Assembly (NCBI GenBank): GCA_039714575.1
Contig: JBDLJE010000027.1
Coordinates: forward strand, 1-26,078
Reading direction: 5' to 3'
DNA: 26,078 nucleotides
From: Sulfonitrofixus sp039714575
GTDB taxonomy: Bacteria; Campylobacterota; Campylobacteria; Campylobacterales; Sulfurimonadaceae
Within the stretch, counting starts at the first letter, position 1. Every line of letters starts with the position of its first letter. Positions 15,539 to 23,711 of this stretch are shown here, piece by piece. The position numbers and the translations under genes were made by a program. The notes under the pieces are model-generated. The model did not search any database. It worked only from the letters and a program-made list of their open reading frames with translations, and had not been told where the DNA came from.

Positions 15539-16072
15539 ATGAAACGCTGCGTTTATATCTGTATTGTTATCGCTATGATCATCGTTTCATCGGGTTATTA
15601 CTTTTTTAAAACAAAAGAAGAACGTGTCATGGTCTTTCCCAAATGGAAAAAGAGCTATGACCTAACGAAGGGGGTCATGGAGTCAGATGCCCACAACGCC
15701 TATATAGAGATACTCCTTAATGAGAGAGCAGTTGATGCCTATGTTGAGATCAAACCGGTGTTTCCTGTGGGCTCAGAGGTCTTTAAACCTCTTTATCGTG
15801 ATGCGGAGGGCAAAGAGTTCGCCCGTCTTGTCATTATGGTGAAGATGGAAGAGGGGTATGACAGTGAAAATGGTGATTGGTGGTACGGTGTATATGACGA
15901 GAGCGGTACACAGATGGCGTATGAAGGACGTATCCCTGAGTGTATAAGCTGTCACGCTATGGCCAAAGAGACCGATTATCTATTCGCCCGCAGTGTTATG
16001 AAAAAGTTAAATGGTATCGATACCCATGAACTTTTTGAGTATGATGATTCTGATGACGGGGAAGATTACTAA
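15539..16072 (+). CDS. Cytochrome P460-like haem protein, membrane-anchored
   Basis: A 177-aa predicted periplasmic c-type haem protein. Residues 4-22 form a signal anchor or uncleaved signal peptide. The rest resembles the cytochrome P460 fold, with HNAYIEILLNERAVDAYV, then FPVGSEVFKPLY (a prolines/glycine turn before a beta strand), VIMVKMEEGYDSENGDWWYGVY, and near the end CISCH (Cys135, Cys138, His139) attaching haem. Spacing from GDWWYGVY to CxxCH and the following DYLFA match the family. Known P460 enzymes oxidise hydroxylamine using a Lys cross-linked to haem; Lys in the VKM stretch is the candidate, but I cannot verify it. The C-terminus is very acidic. It could serve electron transfer or NO/hydroxylamine detoxification. 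It is isolated between its own promoter and a convergent aminotransferase gene. Confidence 0.78.
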   Translation: MKRCVYICIVIAMIIVSSGYYFFKTKEERVMVFPKWKKSYDLTKGVMESDAHNAYIEILLNERAVDAYVEIKPVFPVGSEVFKPLYRDAEGKEFARLVIMVKMEEGYDSENGDWWYGVYDESGTQMAYEGRIPECISCHAMAKETDYLFARSVMKKLNGIDTHELFEYDDSDDGEDY

Positions 16073-16177
16073 AACTTACAGCTTCGGCATGCTTTGCACC
16101 GGAGTTCACCTCTCCACGCGCACTAGCACGCTGTCGGGTTCACGTCCTGCACAACTCATACCAAATCTGTAAGTTTT
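16071..16177. repeat. Inverted-repeat-bounded intergenic element
   Basis: AAAACTTACAG (16071-16081) and CTGTAAGTTTT (16167-16177) are perfect 11-bp inverted repeats enclosing 85 bp of GC-richer DNA without an open frame. The left arm begins in the stop codon of the cytochrome gene, and the element fills most of the gap to the convergent aminotransferase gene. The loop is too long for a classical terminator. Similarity to positions 1-41 suggests a dispersed repeat that may also work as a bidirectional terminator. Confidence 0.55.
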
Positions 16178-16206
16178 AGAGTGAATGTAGACTTTTTTTG
16201 GAGCAG

Positions 16207-17373
16207 TTAATTGTACTCTTTTACAAATGTTTCAATACGTTTAATACCTTTTTCGATGTTCTCCATGCTTGTTGCAAATGAGAATCGGAAGTAACCTTCT
16301 GAACCAAAGCCTACGCCTGGAACTACAGCAACTTCTGCCTCTTCAAGAAGACGCTTACAGAATGCTAAAGAGTCATTGGAGATCTCTTTGATGTTGACGA
16401 AGAGGTAAAATGCACCGTCTGGCACAAGTACTGAAAGGCCATCGATGCTGTTGAACATCTTGGCAGCAACGTCACGACGCTCCATAAAGGCTTTACGCAT
16501 CATCTCGATGTCAGCATCGGCGCTGCCGTCCAGACCCGTAATTGCTGCCATCTGCGTAATAGAGTTGATGTTAGATGTACTTTGACTCTGCAGCTTCTTA
16601 GTCGCTTTAATAAGGTCGGCATCTGCTGCAGCCATATAGCCAAAGCGCCAGCCTGTCATAGCCACAGATTTGCTCAGACCATTGATCGTGATCGTACGTT
16701 TGAACATATCGTCGCTGACTGCTGCAGCAGAAGTAAACTCACCTTCATAGACCAGTTTCTCGTACATCTCGTCACTCGCTACAAGGATGTCTGTACCTTC
16801 CAGGACTTTGCCAAGTGCAGTCAGTTCCTCTTTTGAGTAGACAGCACCTGTCGGGTTTGATGGTGTCGTCAAGATCAACATCTTAGTCTTTGGTGTTATT
16901 GCCGCTTTCAACTGCTCAGGTGTTATCTTGAAACCGCTGGTATCGTCTGTATCGATCTCAACAGGTGTCCCGCCGCTGTAGAGAACCAGCTCAGGGTAGG
17001 TGACCCAGAATGGGGCAGGGATAATGACTTCGTTGCCTTCTTCGATCGTTGCCTGCATAAGGTTGAAAAGAGAGTGCTTTGCACCATTGTTGACGATAAC
17101 TTGATTAAGTCCGTATTCAAGGCTGTTGTCGCGTTTGAGCTTGTCGCAGATGGCCTGTTTAAGAGCAGGGATACCGTCAACGGCTGTATATTTTGTAAAG
17201 TCGTCGTTAATCGCTTTGATAGCAGCATCTTTAATGACCTGTGGTGTACCGAAGTCAGGTTCGCCTGCAGAAAAACTAATGACATCTTTACCCTGTGCAC
17301 GCAACTCTTGCGCGAGTGTTGTCACAGCGATGGTAATTGATTCTGAAAGTGTATGAATACGTTTAGTTAACAT
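16207..17373 (-). CDS. aspB: Aspartate aminotransferase (class I PLP)
   Basis: A 388-aa class I aminotransferase interconverting aspartate + 2-oxoglutarate and oxaloacetate + glutamate, possibly with aromatic or other side activities. Motifs include SAGEPDF (35-41), KYTAVDGIP (61-69), the SNPTG loop (172-176), the PLP Lys235 in NGLSKS, and MTGWRFGY. The C-terminal substrate-binding Arg is in YFRFSFA. The ATG is preceded by AAGGA on the minus strand and the gene has its own extended -10 box. In the conserved Campylobacter block I recall, the equivalent gene sits beside cysE under the name aspB; I follow that. Confidence 0.92.
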   Translation of the reverse strand: MLTKRIHTLSESITIAVTTLAQELRAQGKDVISFSAGEPDFGTPQVIKDAAIKAINDDFTKYTAVDGIPALKQAICDKLKRDNSLEYGLNQVIVNNGAKHSLFNLMQATIEEGNEVIIPAPFWVTYPELVLYSGGTPVEIDTDDTSGFKITPEQLKAAITPKTKMLILTTPSNPTGAVYSKEELTALGKVLEGTDILVASDEMYEKLVYEGEFTSAAAVSDDMFKRTITINGLSKSVAMTGWRFGYMAAADADLIKATKKLQSQSTSNINSITQMAAITGLDGSADADIEMMRKAFMERRDVAAKMFNSIDGLSVLVPDGAFYLFVNIKEISNDSLAFCKRLLEEAEVAVVPGVGFGSEGYFRFSFATSMENIEKGIKRIETFVKEYN

Positions 17374-17411
17374 GTAGTCGATCCTTGATATATGAAGAAA
17401 TTATTAGTGAA

Positions 17412-17417
17412 ATTATA
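17412..17417 (-). promoter_or_regulatory. Extended -10 box of aspB
   Basis: Minus-strand TGC followed by a perfect TATAAT. Transcription would begin near 17405, giving a leader of about 32 nt with AAGGA before the ATG. The gene is thus not solely dependent on read-through from cysE, from which the 72-bp inverted repeat separates it. Confidence 0.6.
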
Positions 17418-17462
17418 GCATCAGTTGAATGAGAATATTATTAGGAAAATAGATTATTTGTA

Positions 17463-17534
17463 TAAGGGCACCTCTAAAAACCTCACATCTCTTTTGCCCT
17501 CTGAGGCTGACTAGGGTTTTTAGAGGTGCCCTTA
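17463..17534. mobile_element. MITE-like 72-bp perfect inverted repeat
   Basis: Positions 17463-17482 and 17515-17534 are a perfect 20-bp inverted repeat (arm TAAGGGCACCTCTAAAAACC) around a 32-bp centre with no open frame. If the outer TA on each side is a duplicated target, the element proper is 17465-17532 with 18-bp ends starting AGGGCACC. The TCTAAAAACC part recalls ends of some IS5-family elements, but that is from memory. It sits between the cysE stop and the aspB promoter. There is no T-run, so a simple Rho-independent terminator is unlikely, though the RNA hairpin would be very stable. Confidence 0.6.
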
Positions 17535-17602
17535 AGGCAGACGTCTTAAAAGTGTCATCGTGATGCGACCGGTTGTCAGAGCGCAATATTAGAAGGTGCT
17601 CT

Positions 17603-18304
17603 TTAGGTCTTGATCGCTTTGAGGAATGATTCGTAGATCTGCTCAAGTTTGAGGTCCTCGTCAAGCAGCTCTTTGTTGTCTTCCATCAAGATATGCTCCA
17701 GTACGGCGACACGTTTAAGTAGATATTCAAATAGCTCTTTGTTGATGTCTGGCAGTTTATTGTGGCTGAACTGGTCTTTGTCGCGCCCTTTTTCAATAAC
17801 ATGGGCCGGGATACCGATAGCCGTTGAACCGTCCGGTACTTCGCGTACAACAACAGAGTTGGCACCGACCTTTGCCTCTTCACCGATGACGATGTTGCCA
17901 AGTATCTTCGAACCTGCACCGATAACAGCACCGCGACGGACGGTAGGGTGGCGTTTTCCCTCTGCCAGGCTGACACCGCCGAGTGTAACACCTTGATAGA
18001 TGATAACATCATCTTCAATGATACAGGTCTCACCGATGACAACACCGATGCCGTGGTCTATAAAGACACGACGGCCTATGCGTGCAGCAGGGTGGATGTC
18101 GATATTGGTAAAAAACTGGTTGACCCCCATTATCATACGAGCCATACGTTTAAAACCGCCACGATGGAACCGGTGTGCGATACGGTACCAGGCGATAGCC
18201 CAAACACCGGGATAGTTGAAGAGAAACTCCATTTTACTGTGGATCGCAGGATCGTTCCTGTAAACGTTTACAAAATCTTCTTTTATTTCAGAAAATAGTG
18301 CCAA
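17603..18304 (-). CDS. cysE: Serine O-acetyltransferase
   Basis: CysE transfers acetyl from acetyl-CoA to serine, making O-acetylserine for cysteine synthesis. The 233-aa protein has a short N-terminal helical region (RNDPAIHSKMEFLFNYPGVWA), then hexapeptide repeats with DIHPAARIGRRVFIDHGIGVVIGET-type residues holding the catalytic His/Asp pair, and the CoA-pocket GIPAHVI. The last 45 residues are charged and helical. It starts with TTG (18302-18304) preceded by AAAGG. The N-terminal domain is shorter than in E. coli, as in other Campylobacterota-type CysE. It follows speA by 50 bp and has a likely promoter of its own. Confidence 0.94.
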   Translation of the reverse strand: MALFSEIKEDFVNVYRNDPAIHSKMEFLFNYPGVWAIAWYRIAHRFHRGGFKRMARMIMGVNQFFTNIDIHPAARIGRRVFIDHGIGVVIGETCIIEDDVIIYQGVTLGGVSLAEGKRHPTVRRGAVIGAGSKILGNIVIGEEAKVGANSVVVREVPDGSTAIGIPAHVIEKGRDKDQFSHNKLPDINKELFEYLLKRVAVLEHILMEDNKELLDEDLKLEQIYESFLKAIKT

Positions 18305-18345
18305 GTGCTGCCTTTTATAAATACGAAAAAATGAATTGCTATCGT

Positions 18346-18351
18346 ATCATA
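18346..18351 (-). promoter_or_regulatory. Possible -10 box of cysE
   Basis: Minus-strand TATGAT immediately after the speA stop, about 42 bp before the cysE TTG. It would allow extra transcription of cysE within the long block. Confidence 0.35.
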
Positions 18352-18354
18352 GTA

Positions 18355-20184
18355 TTAGTTTGTTGTTCTTAAATATCCGTTTTGATATAGATAAAGTTCC
18401 AGTTTCTGAAGTGTATCACTTTTTTCTTCTTCTGTTGTAAAGCTGCTATTTGCCAAATTATTTTTAAGTTGGATTAATATTTGTGATTTGTCGTAACCGA
18501 TATCATCCAAAACATCCAAGATATTTTGCGACTCTTCGATGTTGTGAAGTGTGTAACCATTTTCAGTGACATCGACACTGCACTCGTTGGGATGGGTAAA
18601 GAGATTGTGGTTCATCCCCAGTGTCTCCTGGTAAGCACCGACGTTAAAGAAGGCCAAAAAGTACTCCTCTTCATCAAGATCGACATCATGCAGGTAGAGC
18701 GGGGCGCTCGGGTCAAACCGGATCTCGCCGTCACTGTCGCAGGTGATGTCCCAAAGTGAAGCCGCGCGGATAGCCGGCTCATCCAGTTTGTTTAACGGCA
18801 TCACCGGAAACTGCTGCTGCAGACCCCAGTAGTCCGGCATGCTCTGAAAGATCGAGCTATTGATAAGATAACGCTCTTGCAACCGCTCCTGAAGCCGGGT
18901 CAGCTCAAGCGTAGGCGAACCTCTCATCATATGCAGTGACTTTTTGATGATCTGATGCACCAGTATCTCTGCATTTGAGCGGTCTTGCAAACTGATATAG
19001 CCCAGGTCAAAAAGGGTGAAGAGAGATTCCAGGTGATCTAAGGCATCGTGCATATACTCAATACAGTTCTCTTGTTGCAGCAAGCTGTTAAGCTCACGCA
19101 GCTCTTCGACAAGAGGCGGATTAGTATCTGTGAAGTTGAGTGATTTCTCCTGATAGTCCTGTGAGAACAGTTCAAGCACAGGGGTGATCAGTATGGCATG
19201 CGAAGCGACAATAAAACGGCCTGATTCGGTAAAGATGTCTGGGTGCTCGACCTCTTTGGCATTCATGATCTCGCGCAGGACATAGACAACATCATTCGCG
19301 AACTCTCTCAGTGAGTAGTTGCGAAGACGGTGCTGTTCGTTTTGGGCATACTCTACAGCCAAACCGCCGCCTATGTTGATCGCTGTCAGCCCAACAGCTC
19401 CCATATGCTTCAGTTCAGCATAGATATTGCCCGCTTCGCGCAGTGCTTTTTTAAGCGGTGCGATCTCTTCCATCTGCGATCCGATATGAAAGTGGATCAT
19501 AGAAAAATAGTCGATCAGTCGGTGCTCTTTCAGCAGGGTGATCGCTTCTATGAGCTCTGTAGCCGTGAGACCGAACTTGGCATCCATACCGCCGCTTTTT
19601 GCCCAGGTACCGGAACCCGTACTGTGCAGACGTACACGAATTCCAATGTTCGGGATCTTAAGATTAGAGCTGTTGGCAACTTCGATAATAGATTCAAGTT
19701 CGCCAATACCCTCCAGTGTCACGGTGATGTTATGGCCCATCTGTGTCGCCATAAAACAGAGTGTGGTCATCTCGGTGTCTTTAAAACCGTTAACGGTGAT
19801 AGGTGAACCGATAGGGGTCTGTGCAATGGCTAAGATAAGTTCTGCTTTGGAACCGGCTTCAAGTCCATAATTGTATGATGCACCACAGTTGATGATAGAC
19901 TTTACTGCTTGCGGGTATTGGTTGACTTTGAGAGGAAAGACGGCATTAAAAGAGCCTGTATAGTCGTTCTCATTGATAGCACGCTCAAAGTTTGCATAGA
20001 GGTTGTCGATCTGCTTGCCGATAAGATGGGGAAAACGGAGGATGATAGGTCCGCGAAGACCACTGTTTCGGATGTCCTGTGTTATCTCCAAGAGAGAAGG
20101 CTGGCTTCCTTTATTAATACAGATCTCACCATCTTTGATAATAAAATTATCGTTACCCCAAATATCAATACCGTAGTTCTTCAT
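18355..20184 (-). CDS. speA: Biosynthetic arginine decarboxylase
   Basis: A fold-III PLP enzyme converting arginine to agmatine, the first step of the agmatine/N-carbamoylputrescine route to polyamines. The 609-aa protein has the PLP Lys86 in FPLKVNQY, HFHIGSQ (231-237), the phosphate-binding IGGGL (271-275), ESGR (320-323) and the catalytic Cys482 in WDITCDSDG. The length and an inserted helical stretch about 350-450 are typical of SpeA rather than ornithine or diaminopimelate decarboxylase. It begins 3 nt after the glutamate-synthase-like gene ends, so the two are co-transcribed. Confidence 0.95.
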   Translation of the reverse strand: MKNYGIDIWGNDNFIIKDGEICINKGSQPSLLEITQDIRNSGLRGPIILRFPHLIGKQIDNLYANFERAINENDYTGSFNAVFPLKVNQYPQAVKSIINCGASYNYGLEAGSKAELILAIAQTPIGSPITVNGFKDTEMTTLCFMATQMGHNITVTLEGIGELESIIEVANSSNLKIPNIGIRVRLHSTGSGTWAKSGGMDAKFGLTATELIEAITLLKEHRLIDYFSMIHFHIGSQMEEIAPLKKALREAGNIYAELKHMGAVGLTAINIGGGLAVEYAQNEQHRLRNYSLREFANDVVYVLREIMNAKEVEHPDIFTESGRFIVASHAILITPVLELFSQDYQEKSLNFTDTNPPLVEELRELNSLLQQENCIEYMHDALDHLESLFTLFDLGYISLQDRSNAEILVHQIIKKSLHMMRGSPTLELTRLQERLQERYLINSSIFQSMPDYWGLQQQFPVMPLNKLDEPAIRAASLWDITCDSDGEIRFDPSAPLYLHDVDLDEEEYFLAFFNVGAYQETLGMNHNLFTHPNECSVDVTENGYTLHNIEESQNILDVLDDIGYDKSQILIQLKNNLANSSFTTEEEKSDTLQKLELYLYQNGYLRTTN

Positions 20185-20187
20185 CGG

Positions 20188-21909
20188 CTAGTACCTTAAC
20201 TTCTTCTCAAAATGCTCATTAATATTAAAATAGATCTGCCCCTGCCGGTTGACATAGGTAAGGTTCTCTTTTTCAAGGTCGTTGATGCTTGCTTTACCCA
20301 TGACGGCAAGAATAGTCTTGACCCCTTTAATGAGGTTGTTATGGTAGTTGGCGATCTCTCGGCCCTGCTTGACAACAAGAAAAGAGGCCCGTTTTTTAGG
20401 GTCTTGTGTCGCAATACCGACAGGACAGATGTGGCCGCCGGTACCGGAACAGACACGGGCACGGATACAGCCGGCACTCATCATAAATCCGCGGGCAATA
20501 CCTACTGCGTCAGCACCCAGAGAGAGCATAATGGTGACGTCATCAGGCGTCAGGATCTTGGAGCTGGCAATGATGCGCATGTCATCACGAAGGTTATGGC
20601 TGCGTAAGACAGTGTCGAGCATGTAAAGTGCATTGCTGGTCGTCATACCGACTGACTCCATCAGCTCTAAAGGTGCAGTGGCACTTCCGCCGTCACCGCC
20701 GTCAACGGTAAGGAAGTCAGGGATCGGTTTTCCGGCAGCTTTGCGCTCTTGCATAAGGGCACCCATCTTGTTCAGGTTGACCATGTCTGAGACAACGATC
20801 TTGGCACCCACCGGTTTTTTAGAGATACGCTGCAACTCGCCGATAAAGTCCATAAGCTCATCAATCGTGTCGGCATAAGGGAAACGGTTTGGCGAGATAA
20901 GGTCTTTGCCCTCTTCAACACCGCGATAGTAGGCGATATCTGCCGTAACTTTGCTGCCGATGATCTTGCCTCCTGTCTGTTTGGCACCCTGGGCGATCTT
21001 GATCTCCGTCATCTTGCAAAAACGCATTGTCTTCTCATAACGCAGCGGGTCAAATTTGCCGTCATGGTCGCGAACACCGTAGAGTCCGGAACCGATCTGC
21101 AGCGTAAGGTCCGGCATGTCGGCAGGAACCTCTTTTGGAAAGCTCTCCAGCGGGGCATTCCAGTTCACACGAAACAGAGTATGTGAACCCGGATCATAAA
21201 TATAGGTGTTGTTCGTTTTTTTATTCAACACCATTCTGCGGTAAAATCGAAGTCCTAAGGCATGATTTGACACAAATGAGACCGCCTTGTAGACAAACTT
21301 TGCCAAAGGTTTTGACGCTACGATCTCAAGATAACCTGCATTGTTCAAGTCCGGTTTATGTGTATAGAAGTAGTTTGAGGTAAGTCCGCCTTCACCTGTG
21401 TTAAGCGGGAATCCGGAGCTCGTTGCACCCAGTGTAAATGCACGAACAGCTTCCGGGCTCAGTGCGCCGTCGCTCATGGCAGAACGGAAGATAGGGGAGT
21501 TCGCCATAAAAGGCTTTTCACGCTTTTCGCCAAAGGTGACGGACATATTTTGAGAGACTTCGTTGTCATTGAGCACATGTTCCGTATGTTTCATCACAAA
21601 ACGTGCACCGGAAAAGGGCTGTGAGATCGAAAATGACATAAAGTTCGGTCTGTTTTTTGCTGCGGTGTAGACCCAGTCGACCTTGTCGCGGGACTCATAG
21701 AAGGTCTCATCACCGAAATACTGACGCATCGGTTCACGGAGGAGTTCGAAAAGGTAGCGAAAACGGCCCATCACAGGGTAGTTGATCAGCAGGGAGTGTT
21801 TTCTCTGAATATATCTATCATAGACAAAAAGTATGATTACTGCAATGAACAGTACGCTTAAAATAAGTTCTGCAAAATCTCCGAGAAACAGCCAAATACT
21901 GTGTATCAT
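20188..21909 (-). CDS. FMN-binding glutamate synthase-like membrane protein
   Basis: A 573-aa protein of the stand-alone glutamate synthase / GltS-like FMN barrel family. A membrane helix spans about residues 5-28, followed by a basic cytoplasmic region. The barrel includes SPIFRSAMSDGALSPEA, NTGEGG and, further on, TVDGGDGG, the phosphate-binding SLGADAVGIARGFM, and a cysteine cluster running CIRARVC to HICPVGIATQ that should hold a 3Fe-4S cluster. There is no N-terminal glutaminase domain, so any ammonia must come from elsewhere, or the physiological reaction differs from NADPH-GOGAT. It lies between hisS (12 nt) and speA (3 nt), a place where the Campylobacter block I recall has no such gene. 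Confidence 0.88.
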   Translation of the reverse strand: MIHSIWLFLGDFAELILSVLFIAVIILFVYDRYIQRKHSLLINYPVMGRFRYLFELLREPMRQYFGDETFYESRDKVDWVYTAAKNRPNFMSFSISQPFSGARFVMKHTEHVLNDNEVSQNMSVTFGEKREKPFMANSPIFRSAMSDGALSPEAVRAFTLGATSSGFPLNTGEGGLTSNYFYTHKPDLNNAGYLEIVASKPLAKFVYKAVSFVSNHALGLRFYRRMVLNKKTNNTYIYDPGSHTLFRVNWNAPLESFPKEVPADMPDLTLQIGSGLYGVRDHDGKFDPLRYEKTMRFCKMTEIKIAQGAKQTGGKIIGSKVTADIAYYRGVEEGKDLISPNRFPYADTIDELMDFIGELQRISKKPVGAKIVVSDMVNLNKMGALMQERKAAGKPIPDFLTVDGGDGGSATAPLELMESVGMTTSNALYMLDTVLRSHNLRDDMRIIASSKILTPDDVTIMLSLGADAVGIARGFMMSAGCIRARVCSGTGGHICPVGIATQDPKKRASFLVVKQGREIANYHNNLIKGVKTILAVMGKASINDLEKENLTYVNRQGQIYFNINEHFEKKLRY

Positions 21910-21921
21910 CGTAAACCCTTT

Positions 21922-23133
21922 TTAAAATGTGTTAAGAGGTATCGTCTTGTCCGTTTTAGCTTCCAGGTCTTTTACCCAGACCGTACCGTCATTGCGTTCG
22001 TTCTCACCTATGATAGCGCAATAACGGGCATTGACCTTGTCGGCACCCTTGAGGTGGTTCTTGAAGTTTTTACTTTTGTACTCCACGATGACCTTGTCGC
22101 TTTTACGCTTGGCCTGTGCTGCTTTCATAATAAGTGGAAGACCTTCGTCATCCATGGTACCGATGTAATAACCGCTGCGTTTAGGTTCAGGCATCTTGAT
22201 AAGTTCCAGCAGACGCTCTATACCGATAGCAAAACCTACGGCGGGGGTCTCTTTACCATCCAAAAACTCGACCAGTCTGTCATAGCGGCCGCCGCCGGCG
22301 ATCGCCGACTGTGAGCCGATCTCGTCACTGACAAACTCAAAGGCTGTTTTGGAGTAGTAGTCAAGACCGCGAACAAGGTGGGTGTTGACCTCATAGGCGA
22401 TATTGTTTTCGTCGAGAAGCTGCTTTAACAGTGTAAAGTCACTCTCGCAATCTTCACAGAGGTTCTGCATCAGTTTAGGGGCATCAGCATAGATGAGCTG
22501 ACAGCTGCCGTTTTTACAGTCAAGTACGCGGATAGGGTTGGTAGCCTTGCGTCGTGCACAATCTTCACAGATATGCTCTTCATGCGCCTCTAAAAAACCG
22601 ACAAGCTTGGTACGGTACTCCGGCATACAGTTCTGGTCACCCAGTGAGTTGATCTCAAGTTTATAGCCAATGCCCAAGGCATCAAGAATGTCGACCAGCA
22701 TCATAATAAGCGTGACATCTTCAACAACACTGGCCACACCAAAACTCTCTATACCAAACTGGTGGAACTCGCGTAAGCGCCCTTTTTGCGGACGCTCGTA
22801 ACGGAACATCGGCCCATGGTAGAAAAAGCGGTGGATCCCGCCCTGTTTGTCCAGCTTTTTCTGAATAAAAGCACGAACAACACCGGCAGTTCCCTCAGGA
22901 CGAAGACAGACGTCATTTTCACCTTTGTCAATGAACTGGTACATCTCTTTACCGACGATGTCGCTTGACTCGCCGACTGAGCGTTTGAAAAGCGCCGTCT
23001 CTTCCAAAAGAGGGGACTCAAAGTAGGTGAAGCCGTATCGTTTGGCAATCGTAGTTGCCGTCTCTATAAAATATTCAAAACGCTCAGCGTCCGGGGCGAA
23101 CATATCATTCATACCGCGTAGGGATTGAATCAT
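21922..23133 (-). CDS. hisS: Histidyl-tRNA synthetase
   Basis: Class II synthetase charging tRNA-His. The 403-aa protein starts with SLRGMNDM, the family hallmark. It carries motif 2 (LRPEGTAGVVRAF), the histidine-binding LVRGLDYYSKTAFEF, GGGRYDRL and motif 3 near GFAIGIERL. The insertion domain contains two cysteine pairs (CEDCARR and, about 35 residues later, LCEDCESD) plus extra Cys, possibly a zinc site. The C-terminal anticodon-binding domain starts near residue 325. Its start overlaps the tmk stop by 4 bp. Confidence 0.96.
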   Translation of the reverse strand: MIQSLRGMNDMFAPDAERFEYFIETATTIAKRYGFTYFESPLLEETALFKRSVGESSDIVGKEMYQFIDKGENDVCLRPEGTAGVVRAFIQKKLDKQGGIHRFFYHGPMFRYERPQKGRLREFHQFGIESFGVASVVEDVTLIMMLVDILDALGIGYKLEINSLGDQNCMPEYRTKLVGFLEAHEEHICEDCARRKATNPIRVLDCKNGSCQLIYADAPKLMQNLCEDCESDFTLLKQLLDENNIAYEVNTHLVRGLDYYSKTAFEFVSDEIGSQSAIAGGGRYDRLVEFLDGKETPAVGFAIGIERLLELIKMPEPKRSGYYIGTMDDEGLPLIMKAAQAKRKSDKVIVEYKSKNFKNHLKGADKVNARYCAIIGENERNDGTVWVKDLEAKTDKTIPLNTF

Positions 23134-23711
23134 TTAGTATCCTTGATCTTGTTAATAATTTCTTCGGTTATATCTTCTATTGAGTTTGAGGCATCAATGA
23201 TGACAAGCTCGATCTCAAGCAGTTTGGCAGCTTCTATCAAAGCATCTTGAATACCGAGCAGGTACTCTGTTCCACGCAGCTCTATGCCGTCGAGCTCTTT
23301 TTGCGAGAGTCTGAAGCTAAGCTCTTTTTCGCTCAATTGGAGCAGAAAAAGGGTCTGCGGGTAGTTGCCGTCCGTTGCAAAACGGTTGAGATGCAAGATG
23401 GCGGTCTGTGAGATACTCTCTTGTACCATCGCATAAGCGACACCCGACACGACACTGCGGTCAGAGATGACAAGTTTGTCGAGGTTGGGACCGACCACCT
23501 CTTGCATGTGTTCTGCACGATCCGCCAAAAAGAGAAGGAACTCCGCCTTGGCGCTCTGTACTTCACCGCTTAGAACAATGTCGCGAATACGTTCACCGAT
23601 CCTGGTCGCACCGGGCTCTTTCGTGATGACAGCATCCGGGTAGGCCTCTGCAAGACGTGCGATCTGTGTGCTTTTGCCGGCAGTGTCGATCCCTTCTATT
23701 GCAATGTACAT
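23130..23711 (-). CDS. tmk: Thymidylate kinase
   Basis: Phosphorylates dTMP to dTDP in DNA precursor synthesis. The 193-aa protein begins directly with the P-loop GIDTAGKSTQ (8-17), followed by TKEPGATRIG (31-40) with the substrate-binding Arg, the DRSVVSGVAYA segment, and LSFRLSQ in the lid region. It overlaps coaD by 16 bp at its start and hisS by 4 bp at its end. The same coaD-tmk-hisS order is known to me from Campylobacter. Confidence 0.95.
   Translation of the reverse strand: MYIAIEGIDTAGKSTQIARLAEAYPDAVITKEPGATRIGERIRDIVLSGEVQSAKAEFLLFLADRAEHMQEVVGPNLDKLVISDRSVVSGVAYAMVQESISQTAILHLNRFATDGNYPQTLFLLQLSEKELSFRLSQKELDGIELRGTEYLLGIQDALIEAAKLLEIELVIIDASNSIEDITEEIINKIKDTK

Noticed and set aside
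17463..17534. The 72-bp inverted repeat as an ordinary Rho-independent terminator or CRISPR repeat
   Set aside because: The loop is 32 nt with no T-run, and there is only one unit, so neither description fits well.
19330..19806. 158-aa plus-strand frame opposite speA
   Set aside because: The opposite strand encodes an intact SpeA with catalytic motifs; this frame has no recognisable domain.
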